A DNA stretch of 64,000 nucleotides from Lojkania enalia (lineage: Eukaryota > Ascomycota > Dothideomycetes > Pleosporales): the NCBI GenBank assembly GCA_010094045.1, contig ML986785.1, positions 18,969 to 82,968 on the forward strand, read 5' to 3'. Positions within the stretch are counted from its first letter, which is position 1, and the number at the start of each line of letters is the position of its first letter. The notes below the pieces were generated by a model, which did no database searches, had not been told where the DNA came from, and worked only from the letters and a program-made list of their open reading frames with translations. Both the position numbers and the translations under genes were made by a program. Positions 1 to 13,911 of the stretch are shown here, in pieces.

Positions 1-2576
1 AACTATTAGAAAGGGGTTCTATAAAGACAATCTTATAATTATAAGAGTAGTATTCTAGTAATTAATAAGCCGCAGTTTTACTAAATATATTCTAATATCT
101 ATAGTATTTAGATAGTAATTAGAGATTTACTAGTACTTTGTTTTCAATCTTATCTTCTAGCTCTAGGGCTTACTTATCTTTAATTAGCTACTTAATTTCG
201 TATAGAGACGTAGAGAAAAACTCGTTCTCTTTCCTCTTTATATTAGAGTAGAAAGTATTAGCTAAAATAAGAGTAATAATAGAAGAATAGACTTTCTTCG
301 GATCGGGTTTAAACTTTATTATATACGGGCGTATAGAAGCTCTAAGCTTATTTAGACTATAAGCTATAAAAGACTAATATAGTTTTAGCAGTCTTAATAA
401 ACCTTTAATATAATAGATAGTCGAACTATAGAACTATTAATACTAGTTCTTTTCTTATAGAGCGTCGCGTTGCTAGATATCTAGCTCTACTTTCTTATTA
501 TATACTAGCTAAGTTAATTGTATAAGAAGAGGAGGTAAAGAATTATAAGTAGTAAGATACTTAGAGGGCTATATAATCCGATTCTTATCTATATCTAGCT
601 GGAGTTAAAAATAATATAATTATTTAATACTAATAATACAATTTTAAGTACCTAAATTTATAATAATAAATAGGTAGTTTTAGATAGTTCTTCTATTAAT
701 TCGTAGATATAAATAGATATACTAATTAACTAGAGTTTAGATTTAGTCCTAAAAACCTTTAATAATAATTTTAAAGAGTAAGCGCTATATTAATATATAT
801 AGAGTTTAGGAGAGTAATCTAACTATTATAGAATTAAAAAATAGGAAGTCTTAAATACTAGTATTAATAAGAGTATTTAGTTGTATACTAACACCTTTTA
901 AATATAGAATAGTAGGAATTTAAAAGTACTTTCCTCTAGACAAATATAATAAATTAATATTTAATAAGTTATACTTACTTAAGTCTAGGATAGAGAGTTT
1001 TTCTAGACGTCTCTATTTCCCACCTGAGAACTATCTAGATAGTACTTATTTACGTCTAGAAACTCTTCTTTCTTAATCTTCTCTTATTTAACCTCTATCT
1101 CTTATACTTTAAGGACTATATATTTATTCGTAAAGTATCCTAGTTTACTATAATTATAGTAATTACCTAGAGTCATATACCTTTTAGGTACAAAAGTCTT
1201 ACTAAATTATTAGAAAGTAATTATAGTAGAATAAGGTATTAATACTAGAGTAGATTAGGGTAGTATTAGATTATAGGTTACCTTAGATAAACTCTTAAAT
1301 ACCTTTTAGTACCGATCTAAATTTATTTTAGCTATAACCTATAAACTAATAGTTTATTCTAGAAGGTTAAAAACGCTTCTCCTTTCTATATTATAGGCTG
1401 TTAAGTAGATAACTATAGTATTAAAGGAGCCTTTCTATATAAGCTTAAAGCTAAAGTTTAGTATCTTTAGGCTGGGGAGAATTTTATCCTATAAGTAGAA
1501 GAACTACTTAGATTAGAATATAAATCTTCTAATAGCTATATTAATAAAGTAAGCTTTAAAAGTTAGGAATACTTCTCTCTTATTTATCCTTAGGACCTAA
1601 AACGCCTATTATACTTCTATCTCTTATTACCTATAATAAAATATAATTATAAAAGTAAAATTATTTCTTTAATATTCTTAAACTAATACTAGTCTAATTT
1701 AGCTAGGTATTTTAGTTCTAGATACCCTTTCGCAGTACTAAAGGTATATCTCTATATTAACGCTATATATATATACTCTATCTAATAGTAATCTATATTA
1801 ATCTTAAATTAGTCTAAGATTAAAGTTTACTATTATTTAAATATAGGTTCGCTACTATTTATAAAGCTTTTAATCTTAGGCGTATATTTAGTAAGATAGA
1901 CTTAAGGGGGCTTAGAGGTAGCTAAGAGGTTTCTTACTAGGGGAGTTGTAAAAGTTTCTTAATATATTATTAGTTCTAATTTAGTAGTTTATAGAGGTTA
2001 ATTAGGACTAATAGTTCTCTATTATATTAAGTATACGATCTCCTCTTATAAAAATATAATTTATTTCTTAAGGATTAGTTTATTTTAATTTCCCTTTAAA
2101 TTAGATAGGTTCTTTATTATAGGCCTTATAGAAAGGGGTCCGCCTATTACAGGGCTCTCTATAAGAGGTAACAGTTGTTCTATATATATAGATAAAAATT
2201 TACTCTTACTACAACTTATATATATATTAGTTCTAGTATAGAAATTAGAAGGTAAATTATAGTTAGATATTAGTAGTTGCCTCCAATTCTAATAGGTTAT
2301 TAATAGTCTCTAAGTTTCTACCTAGGCGTACTCTATACAGCTTTTCTAAAGGCAATCCTAATTATAGGGGATAAGAAGTTCTAAACTTAAAGGCTTTAGT
2401 TAATAGAAGATCTTTAAGATCCTATTTAAGTAACTAAATAATTTAATATAATAGTATATAAATATTATAATCTAAACTAAATTAGGTATATTTTAGACTT
2501 AGATATAGTTAAATAAATAATCGATACGATATTATTAAAGAGGCTGTTACTAGTAGTATTAAGTTCTTCTATATAA
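1..2576 (-). mobile_element. Gypsy A copy 1, 5' part (gag/protease side), RIPped, cut by window edge
   Basis: This is the reverse complement, allowing for C-to-T and G-to-A changes, of 28,764-31,330, the internal 5' half of the plus-strand Gypsy A copy. It lies between the LTR at 2,577-2,855 and the window edge, so it is the region following the 5' LTR of a minus-strand element. By comparison with the plus copy it covers gag and the region up to reverse transcriptase; the polymerase itself would lie left of the window. Stops are dense in all frames, so no protein can be made. The family assignment comes from the plus copy, where reverse transcriptase and chromodomain are visible. Confidence 0.8.
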
Positions 2577-2855
2577 TATAATAGTATAGGTAAGATAATA
2601 GGTCTAAATACAGTATAAATCTACTTAAAAGTATATAAGAGTATATAGAGGTTTAGAGACCTAGGAATTCTATTAACACCTATAGGCCTTATATAAAAGG
2701 ATATAGAAGAACTACTAAGCTACTTATAAGGGAGTATATAACTATATACGGAAGGGAAAAGAGGTAGAACCGGGGGTAGAATAAGATAAGTAAAAAGCTT
2801 TAGGATAAGGTTGTATATAAAGCTTTTTATAGAACGATTTCTTTATATTATTATA
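2577..2855 (-). repeat. LTR of Gypsy A (5' LTR of minus-strand copy 1)
   Basis: A 279-bp sequence also found at 20,973-21,251 (same direction) and in reverse at about 28,485-28,763 and 37,259-37,537, all about the same length. The ends read TA...TA, as expected from TG...CA after RIP. The reverse copies define its edges. Confidence 0.85.
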
Positions 2856-3119
2856 AGTAGAACTATATTCTTCTAGCTTTATTATAGCTCTATACTAGTA
2901 TAGGTGCGATAATATAGCGTTATAAATAGAATAAATAGACTCTACTAAATAGTTTTTATATATAAAGTATTACAGTTAGAGTACTAGTTATAAATAAATT
3001 AGGGGGGTAATAGTTAGATAAATTGCCCCCTTTTAACAACCTATTTCGGGTATAATACTATAGTACTATACCTAATCTATTCCGAATCGGGTCTAATTCG
3101 TCGCTTTATATTAGATAGG
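2856..3119. repeat. Dispersed 264-bp repeat F, copy 1
   Basis: Matches 13,264-13,527 along its whole length, with the same 264-bp size. Both copies start AGTAGAA, contain a run of six G near the middle, and end TTATATTAGATAGG. Neighbours differ on both sides (Gypsy A LTR and Gypsy C here; the helicase relics at copy 2), so it is an independent repeat, perhaps a solo LTR or non-autonomous element. No coding capacity is seen and the family is not recognised. Confidence 0.7.
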
Positions 3120-6100
3120 AAACTTATATAAGTAGAATATTAGGATTAGCTAGTAAAGCTACCTCTTTAGAGGTAGATATAACAACTATATTTATAAGAA
3201 TATAGAATAAATTAATATAATAATAGGAACATCTAGTTTTAATAGATAAATAGATAAGAAGATTAAAGAAAATTTAAAATAGCCTTTTTAAAAGCTTTAA
3301 GAGAATATAGAGAATAGTTAATAGTAAATAAGAAATAGAACTTATAGAAATTATCTAGAAACTTAAATAAGTTAAAAGAATGCTATTAATAATATATTAT
3401 TAATAATAAATTAAGTGAATACTATTTAATAAATTTAATAGAACTAGGTCTAAATTTAAAAGATTTCTAGTAGTAGTAAGAATTTATATTAATACTAATC
3501 TAGATATTATCTAGTATAAGAATAAGAAAGTACTATTTATAGGGGTTTATCTAATAGGTAAACTATTTAACTAGTTTTAGTTCTTTCTAATAAATTTTAA
3601 AAACTATATAGAAGAATATTAGAAAAGTAAAACTAAGGTAATATTTATAAGTCTAGTATACTTCTAATAGAAACTTAAACTAGCGTTTAGAGATATTAAT
3701 AAAATATAAGTAGTAGAAGATAGATTTTACAACTTAATTTAACTATAATTTATTACTTTATATATATTAAGTTTTTAATAGCTTTTAAATAAAGTTGTAT
3801 AAAATAACTATAATATAATAGTAAAGTTTTATAGGGGATTAAAAATAGAGATAAGAAGAGTAATAATATATATAGAATAATCTTAGAATCTAGTATTATA
3901 TTTCTAACTAGTAAAAAGAATTAATAATAAACTATACTAGTTTAAAAATAAAAAAAGATAGGTATACTATTAAAGGGTATATTTTTTAATAAGAGTTACT
4001 AATACGGACGGATCTATAGATCTAAATACTACTAGAAAAAGAAAGCCTAAGTTATAGATAATATAAGAAAAGAAGACTTAGAAGAAGAATATTAAATACT
4101 ATAATTATTAGAAACTAGAATATATAGTAAAAGAATATTAAAGTAAAAAGAAAGAAAAGAAAAACTAGCTTATAGAAGATAAACTGTAGGAAGTAGGTAA
4201 AGAAAAACTAGCTGTAACTATAGAATATAGAACCTTATAATAGTCCCTTTATAATAAAGATAAGTATTAAATATACTAACAATTTAAAGAAACTATAAAA
4301 TACTAGTTTTAAAAGAAAATATAATTTACAGTAATATAAAAATATATAAAAAGATGGTTAGAAGAAGTTTAAGAAATATTAGATAAGAATAGAAAAATAA
4401 ACAACCTATTATAAATAGAAGAAGCTACTATTAGAATACTAATACTTAAACTAGTACCTAGAGTATATTTTATATACTAATAAGAAATAATCGACTATAA
4501 ATAGAGAACTCTAGCTCCTATAACTACTCTATAAGAGGAATTACCTATAAGATTCTATAATAAGAATAGACTAGAATAAGATATTATCGACGTTTACAAA
4601 GAATAGTAAAATACCTACCCTAGAGAAATCCGCTTCTTATACTTCTACAAATAGATAGAAATAATAAAGGTAGTAGAAGGATATTTTAATATAATAGATT
4701 AGAATAAAGCTATATATATAGTATAAAAAGTAGTAGTCTTCTTATAAAATAAAGTACTAGTAAAGTACTAGATACTAAAGGTATTACGATATAAATAGAA
4801 ATAGAACTACTAGGTTAGAGAGGACGATAACCTCTATATAAAGTAATACTATCTAGTATACTTTAAAATAGTATAGATATTATATATTAAATAATAATAT
4901 AGAATCTACTAAAGAAGAAAAGAAGATATAGGCGTATAGCTAAGACAACTAAATAAAGATATGGTACTAGGAAATCTTATAAAGTAAGAAGCTATATTAA
5001 AATAGAAAGTTACTAAATAAATCTAAAATTATATAATACTTAAATTTAAACCTCTACTATCTAGAGCGTATATTAGAGGAAGATTATAATATAAATGCCT
5101 AGAATAGAAATATCTAAAATATATATCTATAAAAGAAGTAATAGCTTATTAGTTTAAGATAATTTAACTATATAGGAATATAAAAGAATACTATTTTATA
5201 ATACCTAGATAATACTATAACTATAAAGTATATATACTTATTAATAGTAGAATAATAAAGAATTTTATAGCTAGTAACTATATTACTAGAAAAGAAATAT
5301 CTATAATATAACTAGAACAACTCTATATAATCTAAATTATAGAAGAAAAAGACTTTTAGAAGAAAGTTATATATACTATAGAACTAGAAGAGTTTAAAAT
5401 CCTAGAAATAATCTAATAAGAATAAATCTTCTAAATTATAGAAATTACCGACTATAATATTATTCTAGAGATTTTATAGTTAAGAAAAGAAAACCCTTAG
5501 GTAAACTAGTAAACGGGATAAATTATCCTTAAAAACTCTAGTTAACTAATTAAAAAACAACTCGTTATAATAGTAAAAGAAGTAGTAAAAGAATTATTCT
5601 TAATAGGAAATGTATTATATAGTATATCTAAAAAATACTAATATTTAATAAAATAACTTTAAAAACTACTATAATACCTACCTAAGTATAGAGAATATAA
5701 TTATAAAATTAAACTATAACTAGAAAAAGAACCTGGATATAGACTAATATATAGCCTAATACTAAGAGAAGTAGAGGTTCTAAAATAATATATAGACGAG
5801 TATCTAAAAAAAGAAATAATCTAAGAATTAAGCTTATTAATAATATACTCTATACTCTTTATAAATAAGAAAGAAATAATAGATTTATAAATATATATTA
5901 ATTATTATACTCTTAATAATATTATAATTAAAGATTAATACTCTTTACTACTTATCTATAACTTAAGAGATTAATTAAAGGAAGCTACTATCTTTATAAA
6001 ATTAGATATCTAAAATATATACTACTAGATTTATATTAAAGAAGAAGATAAATAGAAAATATTATTTAGAACGAAAAAGAAACTTTTTAAATACCTAGTT

Positions 6101-9100
6101 ATACTATTTAAGCTTACTAATATATTAGCTACTTTTTAAAAATAAATTAATAAGGTATTAAAACTCTACCTTAAATAATTCTATATAGTATATTTAGATA
6201 ACATTCTTATATATTTAAAAATAAAGTAAGAATATAAGAAATATATTAAATAAGTACTATATATACTATAAGTAGTAAAATTATATCTTAAGGTAAGAAA
6301 ATATAAATTCTATACTATATAAATAGACTACTTAGAATTTATTATTAAACTAGGACAACTATAAATAGACTTAAATAAATTAGTAGTAATTAGAGACTAG
6401 TTAACTTTAAAATTAATTAAAAACGTTTAATTCTTTATAGGATTTTATAACTTCTATTAAACCTTTATAGATAATTAAAGTAATATAACTATATTCTTAA
6501 TATAACTATTAAAGAAAGATACTACTTTTAAATAAGGAAGTAAATAAGAAAAAGCCTTCTAAGAAGTTAAGAAATAATTCTAATAAGAACTAGTACTAAA
6601 ATTTTATAACCTAGAAAAGAAAGCTTTTATAAAAACTAATATATTAGAGATAAAAATAGCCGGAATCCTTATATAAATTTATAATAGAAAATAATATTTA
6701 GTAGTATACTATTTATAGAAACTTATACTAGTAGAGATAAATTATAATATATATAACTAAAAACTTCTAGCTATTATAGTATACTTTAAAGAATAGCGTA
6801 TATACCTATAAGAAGTAAAATAGTAAACTAAAGTTTATTATAACTATAAAAACCTTACTACCTTTCTTACTATTAAAACTCTTACTCCTAGATAGGTTAG
6901 ATAGTTATAAAAACTAGCTATATTTAACTTTAAGATTATCTATATTAGTAGAAAATAAAACTAAAGAGTAGACGTATTAAGTAGATTACTAGAATATAAG
7001 TAAGAGAAAGGAACTACAACTATACTACTAAGGAAATAATAAAATAGAAGTATAGTATATAATTACTTAAGACTTATAATAATAACTATTACTAAAAAAG
7101 TAAGCTAGATAATTCTAATTAGATTAGTAATAAATAGAATATCTAAAGAACTCTAAGAATAAAAACTAAAATAGATAGATAAACTACTATATATCTATAA
7201 CTAGATCTATATACTAGTTAAAGTTAGAAAAGAATTTATTAGGTAATTTTATAAAGCCTCTACCTATAAATACTAAAGAATAGAAAAAACGCTAGAATAA
7301 ATTCTTAGAGGATTCTACTTTTCTAAAGTAATAAAATAGGTAAAAAATATATTACGAGAATATATAGACTACTAATAAAATAAATCTAATAGATATATAC
7401 TCTATAAACTATTATAAAACCTAGAAATATCTACTAGACTATAAATAGAAGTTACTATAGACTTTATTATTAAACTACTAAAGTTAAAAGACTACCCTAA
7501 AAGGGAAATATATAACTCTATTATAATAATTATAGATAGACTTATAAAATATACCTACTTTATCTCCTATAATAAAGTATTATTAGTAGAATAAGTTGCA
7601 AATATCTTTCTAAAATAGATTATAGTATAATATAAAATACTATAAAAGATAATTATAGATTAAAATATTAAGTTTATTTTAAAGTTCTAGTAAATAGTTA
7701 TAAGCTTACTAGAAATTAAATATAAAATGTCTATAGTATTTTATCTATAAATAGATAGATAAATAGAATAAATAAATTAAATAGTAGAGTAATACTTATA
7801 GTATTACCTTAACTACAGATAAAATAATTGGGTAATACTACTACTAATAGTATAACTCGCGTATAATAGTACTATATATAGTATAACTAGAGTATTACTA
7901 TTTATAGTAAACTATAGATATAAACTAAAAACCTATAATACTCTAATTAAAGTAGTATTATAGGTACTATAAATATAGGAATAAATCGAGACTATTTAAT
8001 AAATATAAGACTTACTAAAGAAAAACTTCTAGTTCCTATAATATACTATAAAGAAATACTATAATAAGAAATATAAATAACTATCTTACTTTAAGAAGGA
8101 AGAAAAAGTTTAGCTACTATAATAAAATATTTAAAGTAGACGATTAAGTAGTAAACTAGATTATATTAAAATTAGACTATATAAGATTAAAGAATAAATA
8201 TTACCTATAAACTATTAACTTATATTACCTATAACTATAAAAATCTACTTAACCTTCTATATTATACTTATAAAAAAGGTACCCTAAGATAATAAACTAG
8301 TAGTATATAATATAGACGTATATAGAGAAGATTAGGAATAGAAAGTTAAGAAGATAATAAAATATAGAATATAGAATAGTAAATAATACTATCTAATTAA
8401 ATAGTTAGGAATAGATAAATATAAGAATCTATAGAATAATACCGAAAAACTAGAAGAAATCTTTAGCTCTATAATATTATAGATATATTATAAAATTTAA
8501 ACTTATAAAGGAAATTTAGAAATAGAATAGTAGGATTAAATAATATTAGCTATATTATAGGAGGCGACTCTACTTTAAGAAGAAGACCCGCCTTATAATC
8601 CGCTTCTTCTTCTTCTTTAAGCTACTCTTATATATATTTATAACTCTCTACCTACCTATATTTTACTTATTAACAAATCTTACGAAGATACTAAATCTTT
8701 ATATAAGCTACTACTACCTTATTAAAAAGTTATTCTAACTCTTCTTAGGCTAAATAAATCTTCTCCTCTAGTTTTACAACTTTAGTATTCTACTTTACTA
8801 CTAGAAAGAATTAGAAATAAACTAGTAGTATAAAAATATAATATACGAGTAATCTAAGTATTATAATCTATATTATAAAATAAGTATATACTAGTATAAA
8901 GGTATTCTAAATAATATAACTTTTTAGGTATTTCTTTCTTATCTACTTTATAAGTTAACTTTTTATAGGAATATTAAGAATAAAGTATAATAGTCTCGCC
9001 TAAATAGTCTATATAATTAGTATAATAGTATCTATCTAAAGTTAAATAGTAAAGGGGAAGTATTAGAAATATATATAGTCTTAGTAAAAATAGTATACTA

Positions 9101-9473
9101 ACCCTACTATATACTAGTTTAGAATGGGGAAATATTATAGTAATACCGCGACACCTTTATATCTATACTACTCTTACTATAATACCCGAACTAGCTACTA
9201 GTAATAGCTATTAGTTGTTAGCTGAAATATAACCGACTTATTATAACTATAATAGAAGAAGGTTTCACTAACCTAGCTAGCTTATATAGTAGTATAAACC
9301 TAGCTCCTATAAAAACCTATATAATATAGATATCTCTATTCTTTATATAATATTTTAATATTTATATATAGTACGTAGTAATAGAGTTAACTATTTAAAG
9401 TACGATTAACTAACTGCGCGTAAGTATCTATAATAGAAAACTTTTAAGCTAAGAGTTTAGAGGGGGAAGGTAG
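3120..9473 (+). mobile_element. Gypsy C copy 1, internal region (gag-pol relic), 5'-truncated
   Basis: Collinear with the internal region of the full-length copy at 40,780-47,615, starting about 90 bp inside it; the 5' LTR is missing and repeat F abuts. Reading through stops shows: a gag CCHC knuckle at about 4,097-4,140, whose Cys and His positions now read Tyr (TGY/CAY to TAY, the RIP change); reverse transcriptase with its YxDD box near 6,190-6,201 now YLDN; RNase H; and an integrase core with the DFI...VDRL stretch near 7,460-7,550. A solo Gypsy B LTR interrupts it at 9,133-9,435. The purine-rich tract just before 9,474 is the polypurine primer site. Non-functional. Confidence 0.88.
9133..9435 (+). 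repeat. Solo LTR of Gypsy B inside Gypsy C
   Basis: A 303-bp copy of the LTR that bounds the Gypsy B elements at 24,235, 28,187, 13,912 and 57,784, with no internal sequence next to it. The flanks are GGAAA on the left and GAAAA on the right, a 5-bp target duplication with one RIP-type difference. Joining the flanks restores the sequence seen uninterrupted in Gypsy C at about 47,210-47,230. It was formed by LTR-LTR recombination after insertion. Confidence 0.85.
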
Positions 9474-9806
9474 TATTATAGATACTCTTATAAAAATCTC
9501 TATATTAGACCTAATCGAGATTTAAAACTCTATATAGCTAGAAAAATAAGACTAATATAAGATATATAATATATTTAATAGCTTAGTTAACTAAGTAATT
9601 AAGTAGAAAGAAATAATAAGAGAACTAAATTATATTTAATAATCTTACAACTCTAACTTTTATAGCTCTTTATAGTTAACTTAAATATCTTTTATATACC
9701 CTACTTATATACTTCTATTAAAAGTTTATAAGAATAACCCCCTATAGTATATAATTACTCTTAGTTATTACTCTATCCTACACCTGGCTAATTGGAGGCT
9801 GTTATA
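9474..9806 (+). repeat. 3' LTR of Gypsy C copy 1
   Basis: 333 bp, matching 40,780-41,112 and 47,249-47,615. It begins TATTATAGA after a purine tract (AGAGGGGGAAGGTAG) and ends GGCTGTTATA, consistent with TGTTA...TAACA ends altered by RIP. Confidence 0.85.
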
Positions 9807-12800
9807 CTAAACTGCTGTACCTACTACTAATATATTACTAATACTATCTTTTATACCTACTTCTATTTATATTATAATATTAAATATCGTATATTTAGCT
9901 ATATTATACTCGCTTAGATATATATTATATACTAAACTAGTATACTCTTTTCTAGCTTAGCCTCTTATACTAATAGTAGTATTATTATAAGTAGTACTAC
10001 TAGATATAATAGTAGCTGTAGATTCTTTAGTTTTACTAGTTTTAGCTGCTAGTTACTCAACGTAAAGATAAGATAATACTTATCTACTATAATCTGCTAT
10101 AATAGCTTCTTACTATTAAGTATTCTTATATAGCTAATAAAATTTCTATTACTTATTATATCGTCTATTATATCTATATTAACTACTACTATTATTATTA
10201 GATTACTTTTACTATATTTCTATTCTATATAGTTAATTCTACTCTCTTAAATCTACTTAACTAAGTTCTTAATAAACGCCTAGTATAGTACTACTACTAC
10301 TATTACCCTATATTAATTTAAGTAAGCCGGTATAGTAAATAGTAAACTCTTCTCTCTACTAGTTAAAAGTACTATAATAAGTAGTATCTACCTATCTAGT
10401 ATTATATATATTACTTACTCTTACTTAGCTAAATAGAAGCTAACCTCTTCTTACCTAAATACCTATTATATTACCTTTTAAAGTCTTTTCTTCCTTCTAT
10501 TTTAAACCTATACTTTCTTTTCTTATACTATAAACCTTTTACTATTATTATTATACTATTACTACTTCCTTATCCTAGTCTAGCTTTAACTACCTATCTA
10601 CCTTACCTCTAGTATTTCTTTACCCCTATCGAATTTTAAAAAATAATACTATAATATACTAAATAGCTAAAACGCTTTAATTAAATATATATTAAGATAC
10701 TTAATAATATTAATTAGTATACTATAGTTTCTAATCCCTATCTATATTATCTATATATTCTATAGCTCTAGTATACTTTCTCCCTCTTTATCTACTTTAG
10801 CTTCTTTAACTTCCTCTATCTTTTCCTAATATCTTTTACTAAACAACTCTCTAACTACTTTTCTACTAATACTAATAGTTATATATTAGTAGTCTAGTAT
10901 ATATAGCTTAATACCTATCTATTTACTAGAATTATACTTAAGTATATATATTAGTCGGTCTATTTTCTATAGCTTATATTAATCTACCTATATATAGTTA
11001 CTAAAGTTGCTATTATATACCTTAATATTTAGATACTTTTAAAACGGCTGTATATAAGCTAAATATACTACTATTACCTATCCTAGCTATAGTAGTAGAA
11101 AATATAGTACTATTTTTAGCTTATTCTATTAGGATTGCGATTTATAATAGTAGACTACTATTATAATCTACCTATCTACTATAAAGATATTATAGTCCTA
11201 TAGTATTCTATTATAATACTATATTATTATAATCTTTAACTCTTATTTAAACTACCTTAAAGTTATATATATACTAATTATTAGTAGTTCTAAAAAGTAA
11301 TCTACCTACTATAAATACTACTTTATCTACTACTTACTCTATAAGCCGTCTCTTAACTAGAGCTACTAACTAGCTTCTATTTATTTAGCCTAAGTAAGTA
11401 TCTACTTAAGCTTATTATTAAGCTAATTATTATAATAATAGATAAAAGATATACTTTACTATATAAATATAATATTATTAATAAATTACTCTAACTAGAT
11501 AGTAAACTAGTTTTCAGCTTTAACTATCTAATACAGTTTTTATTAGAGTATCTTTTCTATCTTAGCTACTATATTCTATACTATCTTATAGAACTAGCTA
11601 ATATAAATCGGCTAGCTATTAAGATAGAATATCTTCTTATTCTTTAACTAGTAAGCGTTATTTAAATTACTAGCTATTAATATAATAAACTTCTAATATA
11701 TTAGTAAACTAATTATCTTACTTATTAAACTAAATAATCTATTAGCTAGAAACTTCTACTATATAAGTAGAAAATACTCTCGATTTTTATCTGTCTACTC
11801 GTCGTACTCTACTACTAAAAGTAGCTTCTCTACACCTAGTACGCGTATGTAGTATATTATACTAGTAAGTATATATAAGTAGTTCTTTACTATATATAAG
11901 CGGTCTATTTTAGCGTCGATCTCTAGTATAGAAAGAAAATAGATAAGTCTACTATTAAATAGCTAATCGCCTATTAATTAAAAAATAAATAATATAAGTA
12001 TATTTAGTAGTACTTTAAGTTAAATATCTTTACTATCCCTATCTAATATAACTTATAGTACTATTACTAGTTTCTTCTATTTATCTTACTAATAGAATAG
12101 CTTATATATATCTTCTATCTAATCTACCTCTTTCTTCTTATAATACCTATAATAGGGGCTGCTATTACTATTATTATTACTATTAGTACTACTTCCAGCT
12201 CTATTAGACTTAAAACTTATACTATTATCTAATACTATATTATTAATATTACTATTATTACTATTACTACTATAATTAATCTATATAGTCTAAACTTCTT
12301 TATTAATAATAATATAGAGAAAGTAGTAGATAAACTTAATAATATAGCTAGTATATACTATTTAACTCTTAGGGTTTTATAGTTAAGTAAGTAGATACCT
12401 ATCTATCTTATATTACTAAATACTTCTAAACTACTATTTTATCTCTTATATAAGTAATAATAATCCTATAATTTTCTACTTAACTAATAGTTTAACTAGC
12501 TTTACTATCTACTAAAGTTTCACCTTATTTTAGTCTCGTAGCTAGATCTAATATATAAGATATACTTAATTCTACTTTACTAGATACTTTAGCTACTCTA
12601 TCTACTTAAACTACCTAGTTTTATTAGTCTTTACTACCTCCGTATCTATAATCTATACTATTTTTTCTTCCCTCTATTTTATAAGTTTAAAGCTAGCTAA
12701 CTAATTATATATAATATTAGCCTCTATATAGAAAATAGCTAGCTTATAGTTATAGCTACCTATATTAATAATAAAATATTATTATAGCCCGCTAATCTAA

Positions 12801-13263
12801 AAGAATATTTATACTTTAACCTTCTAATAGAATCTACTTTTATTATTTATTTATATCTATTTATACTTCCTCTTTAGATATATATATAGTATATTAATAT
12901 TAGTAGTAATATAGTATCTAAATTACTTATACTAGAACCTATTTAGCGGCTTTTCTAATTCTAATATTAGTTACTCGAACAGTATAGGTAATTAAACGTT
13001 CTTTACTAGTCTAATTAGCTACTAATAAGTATACTTAATAATTACCCTCTATTCTATTATTATACTATAATAGTACTATAGATATATATTAATATTTAAT
13101 ATAGTAGTTATATATTTCTTATATATTAGAATATAGTACTTAAGTAGATAGTAGAGATAGTTCTTAATATCCTCTAATAATAGTACTATTCTATTTACTT
13201 ATATACAGGTCTTCCTACTATAGATATAATATTATGCCCTCGGTTCGAGCGTCTATATATTCT
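9807..13263 (-). pseudogene. RIP-destroyed telomere-linked RecQ-type helicase, N-terminal half plus start of helicase core
   Basis: Reading the minus strand through its many stops gives a long collinear protein trace. From N to C: a low-complexity Ser/Asn stretch (about 12,240-12,160); a region reading FLSILEID-like and then VLGVEKLL (about 11,950-11,800); RQVDYFLELL, then RHRNG/LQDRNIF and YHKSQS (about 11,320-11,110); an ETQ/RDYRH-like segment and a GESILEL segment (about 10,890-10,730); a Walker A position now reading TSREKS for TGxGKS (about 10,345-10,365); a VVVVPYRAF-like strand; and a DECH box now reading DKYY followed by LIFT (about 10,065-10,085). This order is what I know from fungal telomere-linked RecQ helicases, which act in DNA unwinding at chromosome ends. 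The trace stops at 9,807, where the Gypsy C LTR begins, so the C-terminal helicase lobe is missing. The start codon cannot be placed. Identification is from memory of the family, not a search. Confidence 0.75.
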
Positions 13264-13527
13264 AGTAGAATTATATTCTTCTAGTTTTATTATAGCTTTA
13301 TACTAGTACGAGTATAATAATATAGTATTATAAATAGAATAAATAGATTCTACTAAATAGTTTTTATATATAAAGTAGTATAGTTAGAGTATTAGTTATA
13401 AATAAATTAGGGGGGTTATAATTAGGTAAATCGCTCTTTTTAGACAACCTATTTTAGATATAGTATTATAATACTATACCTAATCTATTATAGATTAAGC
13501 CTAATATATTACTTTATATTAGATAGG
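13264..13527. repeat. Dispersed 264-bp repeat F, copy 2
   Basis: Second copy of the repeat at 2,856-3,119. It separates the N-terminal end of the long helicase relic from a second helicase fragment. No terminal inverted repeat or target duplication could be made out. Confidence 0.7.
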
Positions 13528-13911
13528 CCCTTTACTATTATTATTATACTACTACTACTTCCTTATCCTAGTCTAATCTTAACTACCTATCTACTTTACC
13601 TCTAGTATCTCTTTACCCCTATTAAGCTCTAAAAAGTAATATTATAGTATATTAAACGGCTAGAATACTTTAATTAAGTATATACTAAAATATTTAATAA
13701 TATTAATTAGTATATTATAGTTTCTAATCCCTATCTATATTATTTATATACTCTATAGCTCTAGTATATTCTCTTTCTTCTTATCTACTTTAGCTTCTTC
13801 GACTTCTTCTATCTTATCCTAATATTCTTTACTAAACAACTCTCTAACTGTTTTTCTACTAATACTAATATTTATATATTAGTAGTTTAATATATATAGC
13901 TTAATACCTAC
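13528..13911 (-). pseudogene. Second fragment of the RecQ-type helicase relic
   Basis: About 380 bp that repeats 10,537-10,910 in the same orientation with mostly C/T and G/A differences. It covers only the stretch between the RDYRH-like segment and the residues before the Walker A motif. It is cut on the right by the Gypsy B LTR at 13,912 and on the left by repeat F. Two copies of a helicase gene in the genome would explain why the gene was a RIP target. Confidence 0.72.

Noticed and set aside
12160..12290. TTA/CTA-rich run resembling a microsatellite or CRISPR-like repeat
   Set aside because: Irregular units with no spacers; on the minus strand it is the Ser/Asn-rich low-complexity part of the helicase trace.
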